From Pseudaquabacterium terrae (GTDB lineage Bacteria > Pseudomonadota > Gammaproteobacteria > Burkholderiales > Burkholderiaceae_C), in contig NZ_JABRWJ010000005.1 of the NCBI RefSeq assembly GCF_013266755.1, positions 372,001-436,000 on the forward strand: a stretch of 64,000 nucleotides of DNA, written 5' to 3'. Shown in pieces: positions 30,458 to 38,547 of this stretch; the first letter of the stretch is position 1, and the number at the start of each line of letters is the position of its first letter. Below the pieces are notes generated by a model. It saw only the letters and a program-made list of their open reading frames with translations, searched no databases and was not told the DNA's origin. A program made the translations under genes and the position numbers.

Positions 30458-30939
30458 GCCAGGCCGTGTCGTTCGAAGACGGCGCGCCACGCCGCGAGCT
30501 TGCGCTCGAACGACCAGCTCGCATTGGCCGGGCTGGTCGACGGCAGCCGGTACACCGGCAGCCCGAGCGCGCTGGTGACGCGGGCAAAGCGCGCCGATTC
30601 GCCGCCGTTGTGCGCCACCGCCTCGAGCGCCGGGCAGCGTCGGCTCAGCCCGGGTAGATCGTTCGGCACCGCGGCCTCGATCGCGCTGTCCAGGCTGCCT
30701 TCGCGGCGGCAGCTGGCATAGACATCCCACAACGCCAGGCCGCGCCGGCGCAGCTCGGCCAGGCGCTCGCGGTACGGCCAGTCGGCGAGCGGCACGCCCC
30801 ACAGCGTGCCGACGATCGGCCAGAACTGGTTGCGCGGATGCGCGTAGTACTGGCCGGCGGCCAGCGATGCGGCGCCCGGAAAGCTGCCCAGCACGATCAA
30901 GCGGCTCGCACGCGACAGTACCGGGCTCAGACCGACCAA
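30454..30939 (-). CDS. DNA-deoxyinosine glycosylase (uracil-DNA glycosylase superfamily)
   Basis: A protein of 161 residues if begun at the TTG at 30939. The family signature LIVLGSFPGAASLAAGQYYAHPRNQFWPI near the start marks hypoxanthine/mismatch-type members of the UDG superfamily, and LPSTSPANASWSF near the C-terminus is the second active-site loop. It removes deaminated bases, mainly hypoxanthine in characterised relatives. The start is uncertain: an in-frame ATG at 31005 would add 22 residues but exactly overlaps the mscS start on the other strand. Co-directional with the methyltransferase gene three genes downstream. Confidence 0.82.
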   Translation of the reverse strand: MVGLSPVLSRASRLIVLGSFPGAASLAAGQYYAHPRNQFWPIVGTLWGVPLADWPYRERLAELRRRGLALWDVYASCRREGSLDSAIEAAVPNDLPGLSRRCPALEAVAHNGGESARFARVTSALGLPVYRLPSTSPANASWSFERKLAAWRAVFERHGLA

Positions 30940-31003
30940 CGCGTTGTCACCATCGCAGGGCTCTGCAATGATCGAATCGGGTCGCCAATCAGGAGGAGTG
31001 TTC

Positions 31004-31813
31004 ATGTACGTGGAAACGGTCGTCAATTTTCTCAGCACCGAGGGCGCCGAGTTCGCGCTGAAGATCCTCGGTGCGCTCGCGGCCTGGATCATCGGCCGCT
31101 GGATCATCGGGCTGGTGCTGCGCGCCTTCAACATCGCGGTCGCGCGCGGCAAGCGCATCGATGCGACGCTCGCGAAATACCTGACGTCGATCATCAGCGT
31201 CATGCTGACCATTGTCCTGGTGCTCGCGATCCTGGACATCTTCGGCGTGCGCACCACGTCGTTCGCCGCGCTGCTGGCCGGCGCCGGCCTGGCGATCGGC
31301 ACCGCCTGGGGCGGGCTCTTGACGCACTTCGCGGCCGGCGTCTTCATGCAGGTGCTGCGGCCGTTCAAGGTCGGCGACTTCGTGCAGGCGGGCGGCGTCA
31401 CCGGCACGGTGCACGAGGTCGGCCTGTTCGGCACGACCATCGTCACGCCGGACAACGTGCTGACGATCGTCGGCAACAACAAGGTCTTCTCCGAGAGCAT
31501 CCAGAACTTCTCGGCGCTGCCGCACCGGCGCGTCGACTGCAACGCGAAGATCGCCAACGGCGTCGAACCGGCCGACGCGATCGGGCGGCTGAAGGCCGCG
31601 GTCGCGCAGATTCCGAACGTGATGACGAGCCCCGCGCCGGACGTCGAGATCCAGAGCTTCACGCCCGAAGGACCGTTGCTGTGCGTACGGCCCTACACCC
31701 ACACCGATCACTACTGGCAGGTCTACTTCGACACGCACAAGGCCATCGCGACCACCTTCGGCGCCGCCGGCTACCCGGTGCCGGAGACGCCGCTGGCGCC
31801 GCGCACGCGTTGA
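31004..31813 (+). CDS. MscS-type small mechanosensitive channel
   Basis: A 269-residue inner-membrane channel that opens under membrane tension. Three N-terminal membrane helices lie about residues 18-40, 60-82 and 88-118. The pore helix has the Gly/Ala packing pattern FAALLAGAGLAIGTAWGGLLTHFAAG, then VLRPFKVGDFVQAGG and the beta domain, including LFGTTIVTPDNVLTIVGNNKV. The start is fixed by AGGAGG a few bases upstream of the ATG at 31004. A TonB receptor gene begins two bases after its stop. Confidence 0.93.
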   Translation: MYVETVVNFLSTEGAEFALKILGALAAWIIGRWIIGLVLRAFNIAVARGKRIDATLAKYLTSIISVMLTIVLVLAILDIFGVRTTSFAALLAGAGLAIGTAWGGLLTHFAAGVFMQVLRPFKVGDFVQAGGVTGTVHEVGLFGTTIVTPDNVLTIVGNNKVFSESIQNFSALPHRRVDCNAKIANGVEPADAIGRLKAAVAQIPNVMTSPAPDVEIQSFTPEGPLLCVRPYTHTDHYWQVYFDTHKAIATTFGAAGYPVPETPLAPRTR

Positions 31814-31815
31814 CG

Positions 31816-33936
31816 ATGCGCCGCCCCCGCCGCCTCGTCCTCGCGCCGCTGGCGCTCGCCGCGGCTGCCGCCGCCGCGCAGCAGCCGCTGCAGACCGTCG
31901 TGATCACCGGCTCGCCGCGCGCGCAGCAGGCGATCGATGCGCCGTATGCCATCAGCGTCGTCGACGCCGACACGCTGCGCGACGCCGGGCCGATGATCAA
32001 CCTGTCCGAGGTGATGGCGCGCGTGCCGGGCCTGGTCGTCAACAACCGCAACAACTACGCGCAGGATCTGCAGATCAGCGCGCGCGGCTTCGGTGCGCGC
32101 GCGGCCTTCGGCGTGCGGGGGCTGCGCATCTATGCCGACGGCATCCCGGCCACGATGCCCGACGGCCAGGGCCAGGTCGCGCACCTCGACCTCGCCGGCG
32201 CCGAGCGCATCGAGGTGCTGCGCGGGCCGTTCTCGGCGCTGTACGGCAACAGCTCGGGGGGCGTGATCGCGCTGTTCACCGCACCGGTGCGGCGCAACGA
32301 GGCCGAGGCCGCGCTCGATGCCGGCAGCTTCGGGCTGCGGCAGGCGCGTGTGGGCATCGCCGCGAAGCTCGGCGAGGCGCTCGATGTGCGCGCCAACGCG
32401 GGCGTCGTCGACAGCGACGGCTTCCGCCCGCAGAGCGCCGCGCACCGCACGCTCGGCAACGTCCGCCTGGGCTGGAAGGGCGAGCGCGACAGCCTGGTGC
32501 TGCTGGCGTCGGACCATCGGCAGCGGGCGCAGGACCCGCTGGGGCTGACGCGCGCACAGCTCGATGCAGACGCGCGCTCGACGACACCGCAGGCCTTGCA
32601 GTTCGACACCCGCAAGACGATCGCGCAGACGCAGGCCGGGCTGCAGTGGCGGCACCGCTTCGGCGGCGGCGCGCCCGACGAGGCGGGCCTGCGCGAGAGC
32701 ACGCTGATGGTCTACGAAGGCCGGCGCGCGGTGACGCAGTGGCTGGCCATCGCGCCGGCAACGCAGGCGCCGCCGCGCCACGGCGGCGGCGTCGTCGACT
32801 TCGAGCGCGACTACCGCGGCATCGAGGGGCGGCTCGCGGGGCGCATCGGCGGCGCCGATGCGGTGGTTGGCGTCAATGCCGAATCGCAGGACGACGACCG
32901 CCGCGGCTACGAGAACTTCTTGCGCGACGGCAAGGGCCAGCCGCTCGGCTTCATCGGCCTGTTGCGCCGCGACGAGCGCAACCGCGCTGACACGCGCGAG
33001 GGCTTCGCGCAGGCCAGCGTGCCGTTCGGCGAGGCTTGGGCGCTCAGCGCCGGCGTGCGCAGCGGCCGCGTCGTGCTGCGCGCCGACGACCGCTACCTCA
33101 GCAACGGCAACGACTCCGGCCGGCTCGAGTACCGCTACACCAACCCGGTGCTCGGGCTGCGCTGGACCGTGCGGCCCGGCTGGGTGCTGCATGCCGGCGC
33201 GGCGCGCGGCTACGAGTCGCCGACGCTCGGCGAGCTGGCCTACCGGAGCGACAGCGCGGGCGGCTTCAACGATCGGCTCAAGGGCCAGTCGAGCCGGCAG
33301 CTCGAGCTCGGCAGCAAGCTGCGCGGCCGTGGCCTGGAGCTCGATGCGGTGGTGTTCGGAATCGACACGCGCGACGAGATCGGCGTGCTGACGAACGCCG
33401 GCGGCCGCTCGAGCTTCCAGAACACCGGCCGCACGCGGCGCCATGGCGCCGAGCTGGCGCTCGGCTGGCAGATCGACACGACGTGGAAGCTGCAGCTCGC
33501 CGCGCATGCGCTGCGCGCGCGCTACCGCGACGGCTTCCTCACCTGCAGCGGCGTGCCGTGCACCGCGCCGACGCTGCCGGTCGCCGCGGGCAACCGCATC
33601 GCCGGCGCGCCGGCCGGCGGCGTCCACACCGAGCTGGCGTGGCGTCCTGCCGCGCTGCCCGGCGAGTTCGCGCTCGAGTGGCGCGCGCTCGGCCGCACGC
33701 CGGTCAACGATGCCAACACCGAGTTCGCCGGCGGTTATGCGCTCGTGAACCTGCGCTGGAGCCACCGCGTCGCGGTCGGCGCCGCCGACACGCTGGAGCT
33801 GCTGGCGCGCATCGACAACGCGGCCGACCGCCGCCATGCCGGCAGCGTCATCGTCAACGACGCGAACGGCCGCTTCTACGAGCCCGGCGCGCCGCGCAGC
33901 GTGTTGGCTTCAGTGCGCTGGCGGCATACCTTTTAG
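31816..33936 (+). CDS. TonB-dependent outer-membrane receptor
   Basis: A 706-residue receptor. The signal peptide (to about residue 23, AAAAAAAQQ) is followed at once by a TonB box-like LQTVVITGS. The plug domain (about 35-150) has LSEVMARVPGLVVNNRNNYAQDLQISARGFGARAAFGVRG and ERIEVLRGPFSALYGNSSGGVIALFT, and a 22-strand barrel fills the rest. It ends in the Phe of VRWRHTF. A pair of Cys (TCSGVPC) lies in a late extracellular loop. It is probably a receptor for a siderophore, vitamin or metal complex; the ligand is unknown. The ATG lies two bases after the mscS stop, so co-transcription is likely. A copy of its last coding stretch recurs near 37415. Confidence 0.92.
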   Translation: MRRPRRLVLAPLALAAAAAAAQQPLQTVVITGSPRAQQAIDAPYAISVVDADTLRDAGPMINLSEVMARVPGLVVNNRNNYAQDLQISARGFGARAAFGVRGLRIYADGIPATMPDGQGQVAHLDLAGAERIEVLRGPFSALYGNSSGGVIALFTAPVRRNEAEAALDAGSFGLRQARVGIAAKLGEALDVRANAGVVDSDGFRPQSAAHRTLGNVRLGWKGERDSLVLLASDHRQRAQDPLGLTRAQLDADARSTTPQALQFDTRKTIAQTQAGLQWRHRFGGGAPDEAGLRESTLMVYEGRRAVTQWLAIAPATQAPPRHGGGVVDFERDYRGIEGRLAGRIGGADAVVGVNAESQDDDRRGYENFLRDGKGQPLGFIGLLRRDERNRADTREGFAQASVPFGEAWALSAGVRSGRVVLRADDRYLSNGNDSGRLEYRYTNPVLGLRWTVRPGWVLHAGAARGYESPTLGELAYRSDSAGGFNDRLKGQSSRQLELGSKLRGRGLELDAVVFGIDTRDEIGVLTNAGGRSSFQNTGRTRRHGAELALGWQIDTTWKLQLAAHALRARYRDGFLTCSGVPCTAPTLPVAAGNRIAGAPAGGVHTELAWRPAALPGEFALEWRALGRTPVNDANTEFAGGYALVNLRWSHRVAVGAADTLELLARIDNAADRRHAGSVIVNDANGRFYEPGAPRSVLASVRWRHTF

Positions 33937-33958
33937 GCGTTAGGGGCGCCAAACATTC

Positions 33959-36097
33959 CTACTTCGGCCGCACCGCGTCGGCGGTGCCCTGGATGAAGGC
34001 CTTCAGCTTGTCGACGTCCTCGGCCGCGAGCTTGCCGGTGAAGTCCGGCATGCCGTTGTTCGTGAGCGGGCCCTTGAAGATGAACTTGTCGAGGTTCGAG
34101 ATCACCTCGGGTGCCGAGTAGCCGAGGTTCGGAATATTGCCGCCGCGGTCGACGCCCGGCACGCCGTGGCAGAACACGCAGTTGCTGACGAACAGCGCCG
34201 TGCCCTCCTTGTAGTGCTCGGGGTTGTACTTCACGCCCTGCAGCAGCGCGCCGAGCTTGTACTGCACGAAGTCCGGCGCCTTGGCGGTGCCGCCGACCGC
34301 GAAGGTGTAGACGGTGCCCGGGCCCTGGCGCTCGGTGGCGCGCGCGGCCAGGCCGTAGACGCCGCCCCAGCCGACCGCGATCGAGACGTACTGCTTGCCG
34401 TCGACGAGGTAGGTCACGGGTGCGGCGACCACGCCGGTGCCGGTGGGCGTCTCCCACAGCTTCGCGCCGGTCGCCGCGTGGTAGGCGACGAAGCGGCCGT
34501 CGGCGGTGCCCTGGAACACCAGGTCGCCGGCGGTCGTCAGCGTGCCGCCGTTCCACGGCGAGACATGCTCGTGGCGCCACGCCTCCTTCTGCTGCACCGG
34601 GTCCCACGCGACGAGGCGGCCGTAGGGCGTGCTCTTCGGCGGCTCGACATTCGCGAACATCGCGAGGTTCCACCCCACGCCGCTGTGCGGCTCGCCGGGG
34701 CGCACCGCGTTGTGCTTCCAGTCCTTGTTGTCCATCAGGTTGACCGGAATGCCCTGCACCGGCAGGTACACGAGCCCGGTCTTCGGGTTGAAGGACATCG
34801 AGTGCCAGTTGTGCGCGCCGAAAGCGCTCGGAATGATCTCGCGCGGGCGGTCGGCGACGCGGGCGATCTCGGTCTCGATCGGCCGCCCCTTGGCGTCGTA
34901 GCCGCTGGCCCAGTTGACCTCGGCGAAGGGCTTGGCCGAGATGAACCGGCCGCTCTTGCGGTCGATCACGAAGAAGAAGCCGTTCTTCGGCGCATGCAGG
35001 ATCACCTGGCGCGGCTTGCCGTCGATCTTCAGGTCGGCCAGGATCATCGGCTGAGTCGACGTGAAGTCCCAGTTGTCGCCCGGGGTCTCCTGGTAGTGCC
35101 AGACGTATTTGCCCGTGTCGGGATTCAGCGCGACGATCGACGCGAGGTACAGGTTGTCGCCGCCGGCCGGGCTGCGCTTGGCACGCGCCCACGGGCTGCC
35201 GTTGCCGGTGCCGATGTACATCAGGTTCAGCTCGGGATCGAAGGCCATCGTGTCCCACGCGGTGCCGCCGCCGCCGGCTTCCCAGTACTTGCCCGCCGGG
35301 TCCCAGGTCTTCGCGGCCTTGGCCATCGCCTCGTTCTCGAACGGCTTGCCCGGGTCGCCGGGCACGGTGAACCAGCGCCACGCCTGCTTGCCGGTGCTCG
35401 CGTCGTAGGCCGTGATGTAGCCGCGCACGCCGTACTCGGCGCCACCGTTGCCGATGATCACCTTGCCCTTGAAGACGCGCGGCGCGCCGGTGATCGTGTA
35501 CGGCCGGCTGCGGTCGATCAGCGTGTCCTGCTCCCAGACCTTCTGGCCGGTCGCCGCATCGAGCGCGATCAGCCGGCCGTCGTAGGCGGCGACGAAGACC
35601 TTGCCCTGGTACAGCGCGACGCCGCGGTTGACGACGTCGCAGCAGCCCTTGAAACCTTGCGTGCGGTCGACCAGCGGATCGAAGGTCCACAGGCGCTGGC
35701 CGGTGCGCGCATCGATCGCGTGCACGATGCTCCACGAGGCGGTGGCGTACATGATGCCGTCGACCACCAGCGGCGTCGCCTCGACGCCCCGCGTCGATTC
35801 CAGGTTGTACGACCAGACCAGGCCGAGCTGCTTGACGTTGTCGGCATTCACCTGCGCCAGCCGCGAGAAGCGCGTCTCGGCGTAGTCGAGGCCGTGGCTC
35901 GGCCAGTCGGCACCACTCTTCGCGTTGTTGCGGATCGTCGGCCCGTCGATGGCCTGGGTCACCGCGCGGATGTGCCCGGCGCTGCCCTTGGCGGGCTGGG
36001 CATGGGCGGCGGCGGCGATCGCGGCCGCCAGCATGGCGCCGAGCGCCGCGGCGCCGTACCATCGGGCCCGGCCATCGGATTGCAGATCAAGCTTCAC
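33959..36097 (-). CDS. PQQ-dependent quinohemoprotein alcohol dehydrogenase
   Basis: A 712-residue periplasmic dehydrogenase. The signal peptide ends near AAHAQPAKG. An eight-bladed propeller has repeated W-docking motifs (such as GQRLWTFDPLVD, GAKLWETPTGTG) and the adjacent-cysteine pair in FKGCCDVVNRG that stacks on PQQ. The presumed catalytic base is Asp344 in NWDFTSTQ. A C-terminal cytochrome c domain carries CVFCH at residues 640-644. This is the type II (quinohemoprotein) layout that oxidises alcohols and passes electrons through its own heme. Residue 346 is Thr and not Asp, which favours calcium over a lanthanide. It starts at a GTG with GGAGA five bases upstream, divergent from a regulator gene. 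No pqq biosynthesis genes are in the window. Confidence 0.92.
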   Translation of the reverse strand: MKLDLQSDGRARWYGAAALGAMLAAAIAAAAHAQPAKGSAGHIRAVTQAIDGPTIRNNAKSGADWPSHGLDYAETRFSRLAQVNADNVKQLGLVWSYNLESTRGVEATPLVVDGIMYATASWSIVHAIDARTGQRLWTFDPLVDRTQGFKGCCDVVNRGVALYQGKVFVAAYDGRLIALDAATGQKVWEQDTLIDRSRPYTITGAPRVFKGKVIIGNGGAEYGVRGYITAYDASTGKQAWRWFTVPGDPGKPFENEAMAKAAKTWDPAGKYWEAGGGGTAWDTMAFDPELNLMYIGTGNGSPWARAKRSPAGGDNLYLASIVALNPDTGKYVWHYQETPGDNWDFTSTQPMILADLKIDGKPRQVILHAPKNGFFFVIDRKSGRFISAKPFAEVNWASGYDAKGRPIETEIARVADRPREIIPSAFGAHNWHSMSFNPKTGLVYLPVQGIPVNLMDNKDWKHNAVRPGEPHSGVGWNLAMFANVEPPKSTPYGRLVAWDPVQQKEAWRHEHVSPWNGGTLTTAGDLVFQGTADGRFVAYHAATGAKLWETPTGTGVVAAPVTYLVDGKQYVSIAVGWGGVYGLAARATERQGPGTVYTFAVGGTAKAPDFVQYKLGALLQGVKYNPEHYKEGTALFVSNCVFCHGVPGVDRGGNIPNLGYSAPEVISNLDKFIFKGPLTNNGMPDFTGKLAAEDVDKLKAFIQGTADAVRPK

Positions 36098-36216
36098 GGT
36101 GTCTCCTCGGGCTCAGGGGGTCGCGGGGCACGCGCCCGCAATGCGAAGCTTCGGCGCTGCAGGGCCTTCCGTCCAATCTCGGGGAACCCCGTAGCGAAAC
36201 TGTTCTGTCCCGGCAC

Positions 36217-37401
36217 ATGCACAACGGCACCGCCACCCTCCGCACCCTGCCCTGGCATCCCGCGACGCCGAGCGAGCCGCAGCAGCTCGCGTTGGCGCGG
36301 CAGCGTTTTTTCGCCGAGGGCATGAACCCGGCGGGACAAGTGGCCGAGGCGGTCTGGCGGTCCTGGCAACGCTGCGTGCAGAAGGGCCTGCGGCCCGAGC
36401 GCTCGCCGAGCTTCGAACCGGTCAGCCGCAGCCGCATCAGCTACCTCGCCGCGCGCGACCACGCGCTGCTGAAAGCGGCCCGGCAGCCCTTCGACGAGCT
36501 GCAGGCCGCGGTGGCGCGCAGCGGTTGCAAGGTGTTGCTGGCCGACCGCGACGGCGTGCTGCTGCGCGTGACTCCGGCGCCGCGCGCGGACGGCCCGGTG
36601 ATGCACGCGGCCTGCCGCGTCGGTGTCGACCTGCGTGAGAGCCTGATCGGGACCACCGCGCCGTCGCTGGCGGCGTACGCCGGCGGCAGTTGCACGGTGC
36701 GCGGCGGCGAGCATTTCCACGATCTGCTTGGCCACGTCCATTGCGCGGCAGCACCGATCCGCAACCGGCACGGGGCCGTTGTCGCGGTGCTCGACTTGTC
36801 CATCGAAGGGCAGCCCTTCGGCTTCGATGCGCGCTGGCTGGTGCAGACCTATGCCGGCACGATCGAGGACCGGCTGCGCATCGCGCAAACGCGGCAGCAG
36901 GTGCTGCTGCGGCTGCACAGCGCGCCGCATGCGCTGCAGGCGCCGGGCGCCGGCCTGGCGGCGGTCGACGAAGCGGGCCGCATCGGCTGGCTCAATCCGG
37001 CGGCGGCCGGGCTGATCGGCGTCGATGGCGCCGACGCGCGCCCGTTCCGCGTCGAGGCCCTGCTCGGCTGCAGCGTCGAGCATCTGCTGGAGATGACGCA
37101 CAAGCGGGAGCCGCATCCGCAGCTGCTGCCGAACGGATTGACGGTGTGGCTGCAGGCCGAATTCCGCCCGCTCGGCGACAACGACGACGACGACACCGGC
37201 GTCGTCACCCCGGCTGCATCGGCAGCGGCGCCCGCCGCCGAAGCGACGGCGCCGGCGTCCGAACCGCCCGGCACCCTGGCTCAACTCAGCCGACAGCTGG
37301 TCGATCAGACGCTCGCGGCGTGCGATGGCAACGTCTCGCGCGCGGCGCGCCGCCTCGGCGTCTCGCGCGGGCTGCTGTATCGGCGCTTGCGCGCCGGCTG
37401 A
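36217..37401 (+). CDS. AcoR-like GAF/Fis transcriptional regulator lacking the AAA+ domain
   Basis: A 394-residue protein. Its N-terminal half matches activators of acetoin/alcohol catabolism: VAEAVWRSWQRCVQKGLRPE at about 43-65, then a GAF-type sensor with LIGTTAPSLAAYAG and GHVHCAAAPIRNRHGAVVAVLDLS. A PAS-like segment follows (DEAGRIGWLNPAAAGLIG), then an Ala/Pro-rich linker. It ends in a Fis-type helix-turn-helix (QTLAACDGNVSRAARRLGVSRGLLYRRL). The sigma-54-contacting AAA+ domain (GAFTGA, Walker A and B) that AcoR carries between these parts is absent. It is divergent from the PQQ dehydrogenase, with 119 bases between starts, and probably controls it. Confidence 0.82.
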   Translation: MHNGTATLRTLPWHPATPSEPQQLALARQRFFAEGMNPAGQVAEAVWRSWQRCVQKGLRPERSPSFEPVSRSRISYLAARDHALLKAARQPFDELQAAVARSGCKVLLADRDGVLLRVTPAPRADGPVMHAACRVGVDLRESLIGTTAPSLAAYAGGSCTVRGGEHFHDLLGHVHCAAAPIRNRHGAVVAVLDLSIEGQPFGFDARWLVQTYAGTIEDRLRIAQTRQQVLLRLHSAPHALQAPGAGLAAVDEAGRIGWLNPAAAGLIGVDGADARPFRVEALLGCSVEHLLEMTHKREPHPQLLPNGLTVWLQAEFRPLGDNDDDDTGVVTPAASAAAPAAEATAPASEPPGTLAQLSRQLVDQTLAACDGNVSRAARRLGVSRGLLYRRLRAG

Positions 37402-37404
37402 CGA

Positions 37405-37452
37405 GGCTTTATTTCGAGCCCGGCGCGCCGCGCAGCGGGCTGCTCTCACTGC
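37405..37452 (+). pseudogene. Remnant of a TonB-dependent receptor C-terminus
   Basis: The stretch reads in one frame as LYFEPGAPRSGLLSLR, close to the end of the receptor at 31816-33936 (FYEPGAPRSVLASVR). The 23 bases 37415-37437 are identical to 33879-33901, in the same strand and frame relative to the receptor motif, with looser similarity after that. It has no start or neighbouring receptor sequence. It lies just after the regulator stop in the 37402-37698 gap, whose remaining bases show no gene; AT-richer sequence about 37575-37620 could hold the promoter of the next gene. Confidence 0.5.
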
Positions 37453-37698
37453 GCGGCGGCACGCCCTCTGAACGACGGCGCGGACCCCACTCATTCAAGG
37501 GGCGGGTCGGCAAGAGGCCTCCCATTGGCCGCCGTCCGAACGGGAAAAACTGCACGCTCTGCGGCCCAAGCCGGTTGCTTTTGATCGGTCAACGTCTATT
37601 GTTGTTAGGTTCGAAACAAGAGGTTGGGCGGGCGGCGCCAGCAGACGCGGCTCGATGATTCGCTGACAGCGGCTGTAGTGCTTGAGCGGAGGGTCGAG

Positions 37699-38475
37699 AT
37701 GAACGCACTGTCGAGATTCCTGTGCCGGGGCGTCGGCGTGATCGCCGCGCTGCTCGGGTTGTCGATGCAGGCGGCGCTGGCGTCGATGGTCAGCGTGTCG
37801 ATCTCGCAGCTGATGATCACGCCGGGCGCCGGCACGCTGGTGATCGATCCCTGGACCGCCAATGCCAGCGCGGTCGCGCACAACAGCCTGGGCGAGGTGG
37901 ACGGCAGTTTCCATCCCGGTCCGCTGCTGGCGAACGCCAGCAGCAGCATCGGCTTCGCCGACGCCAGCGGCCACGCCTCGGCCGCCGACCTGCTCGCCAG
38001 CGCGTCCGGCAACATCGACCTGATCCCCGGCTCCGCGGCCGACACCACGGCGCTGGGCGCACTGTTCACCCGCTTCATGATCACCGGCGGCACCGGCAGC
38101 GTCGACGTCAAGTTCTCGATGCAGGTCGACGGGCACCAGGCCGGCTCGACCGGCGCCTTCGGCCATGTCGACATCAACTCACTGATCGCCACCCTCGAGC
38201 TCGACGGCGCTTCGGTGCTGTTCCTGCACAACCCGATCACGGCCGGTGCCAACGCGAGCTTCGACGTCACGACGTCGACGACGCTCAGCGCCACCGTGAG
38301 CCTGAACTTCGACACCGAGTACCAGCTGTTCGCGCTGGCCGATGGTGAGCTCGGGGAGGGGGAGACACCCGAGCCGGGTACGGCGGCGCTGGTGCTCGCC
38401 GCAGCGGTCGGCAGCACGCTGGCAAGGCTGCAAGCGCGCCGTTCGCGCGCCGGCGTGCGCCACGCGCACGCCTGA
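37699..38475 (+). CDS. Exported protein with PEP-CTERM-like anchor
   Basis: A 258-residue protein. The signal peptide ends near MQAALAS (about residue 26). The mature part is Ser/Ala/Thr-rich and beta-strand-like, with few charges and no cysteine. The C-terminus has TPEPGTAALVLAAAVGSTLARLQARRSR, a PEP-CTERM signal whose hydrophobic stretch is shorter and less typical than that at 22294-22947 and which continues 10 residues past the basic cluster. The ATG at 37699 starts the signal peptide. It is co-directional with, and 72 bases upstream of, the first RHS gene, so it may belong to the same export locus. Function unknown. Confidence 0.65.
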   Translation: MNALSRFLCRGVGVIAALLGLSMQAALASMVSVSISQLMITPGAGTLVIDPWTANASAVAHNSLGEVDGSFHPGPLLANASSSIGFADASGHASAADLLASASGNIDLIPGSAADTTALGALFTRFMITGGTGSVDVKFSMQVDGHQAGSTGAFGHVDINSLIATLELDGASVLFLHNPITAGANASFDVTTSTTLSATVSLNFDTEYQLFALADGELGEGETPEPGTAALVLAAAVGSTLARLQARRSRAGVRHAHA

Positions 38476-38547
38476 CCTGCAACTCCCTCCGAACCGACGT
38501 TTCATCCGCCGCCGCGGCCCCGAGCTGCGCGCGGCGAGGAGGCGGCC

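Noticed and set aside
30838-33936. A 1032-residue protein ending as the TonB receptor
   Set aside because: The first 325 codons overlap mscS in another frame and lack features; the receptor's signal peptide starts at 31816.
37402-37698. Further gene in the gap after the regulator
   Set aside because: An in-frame continuation reads through to 37658 in a frame shared with a shadow of the regulator, with no start, ribosome-binding site or family beyond the short receptor-like remnant.
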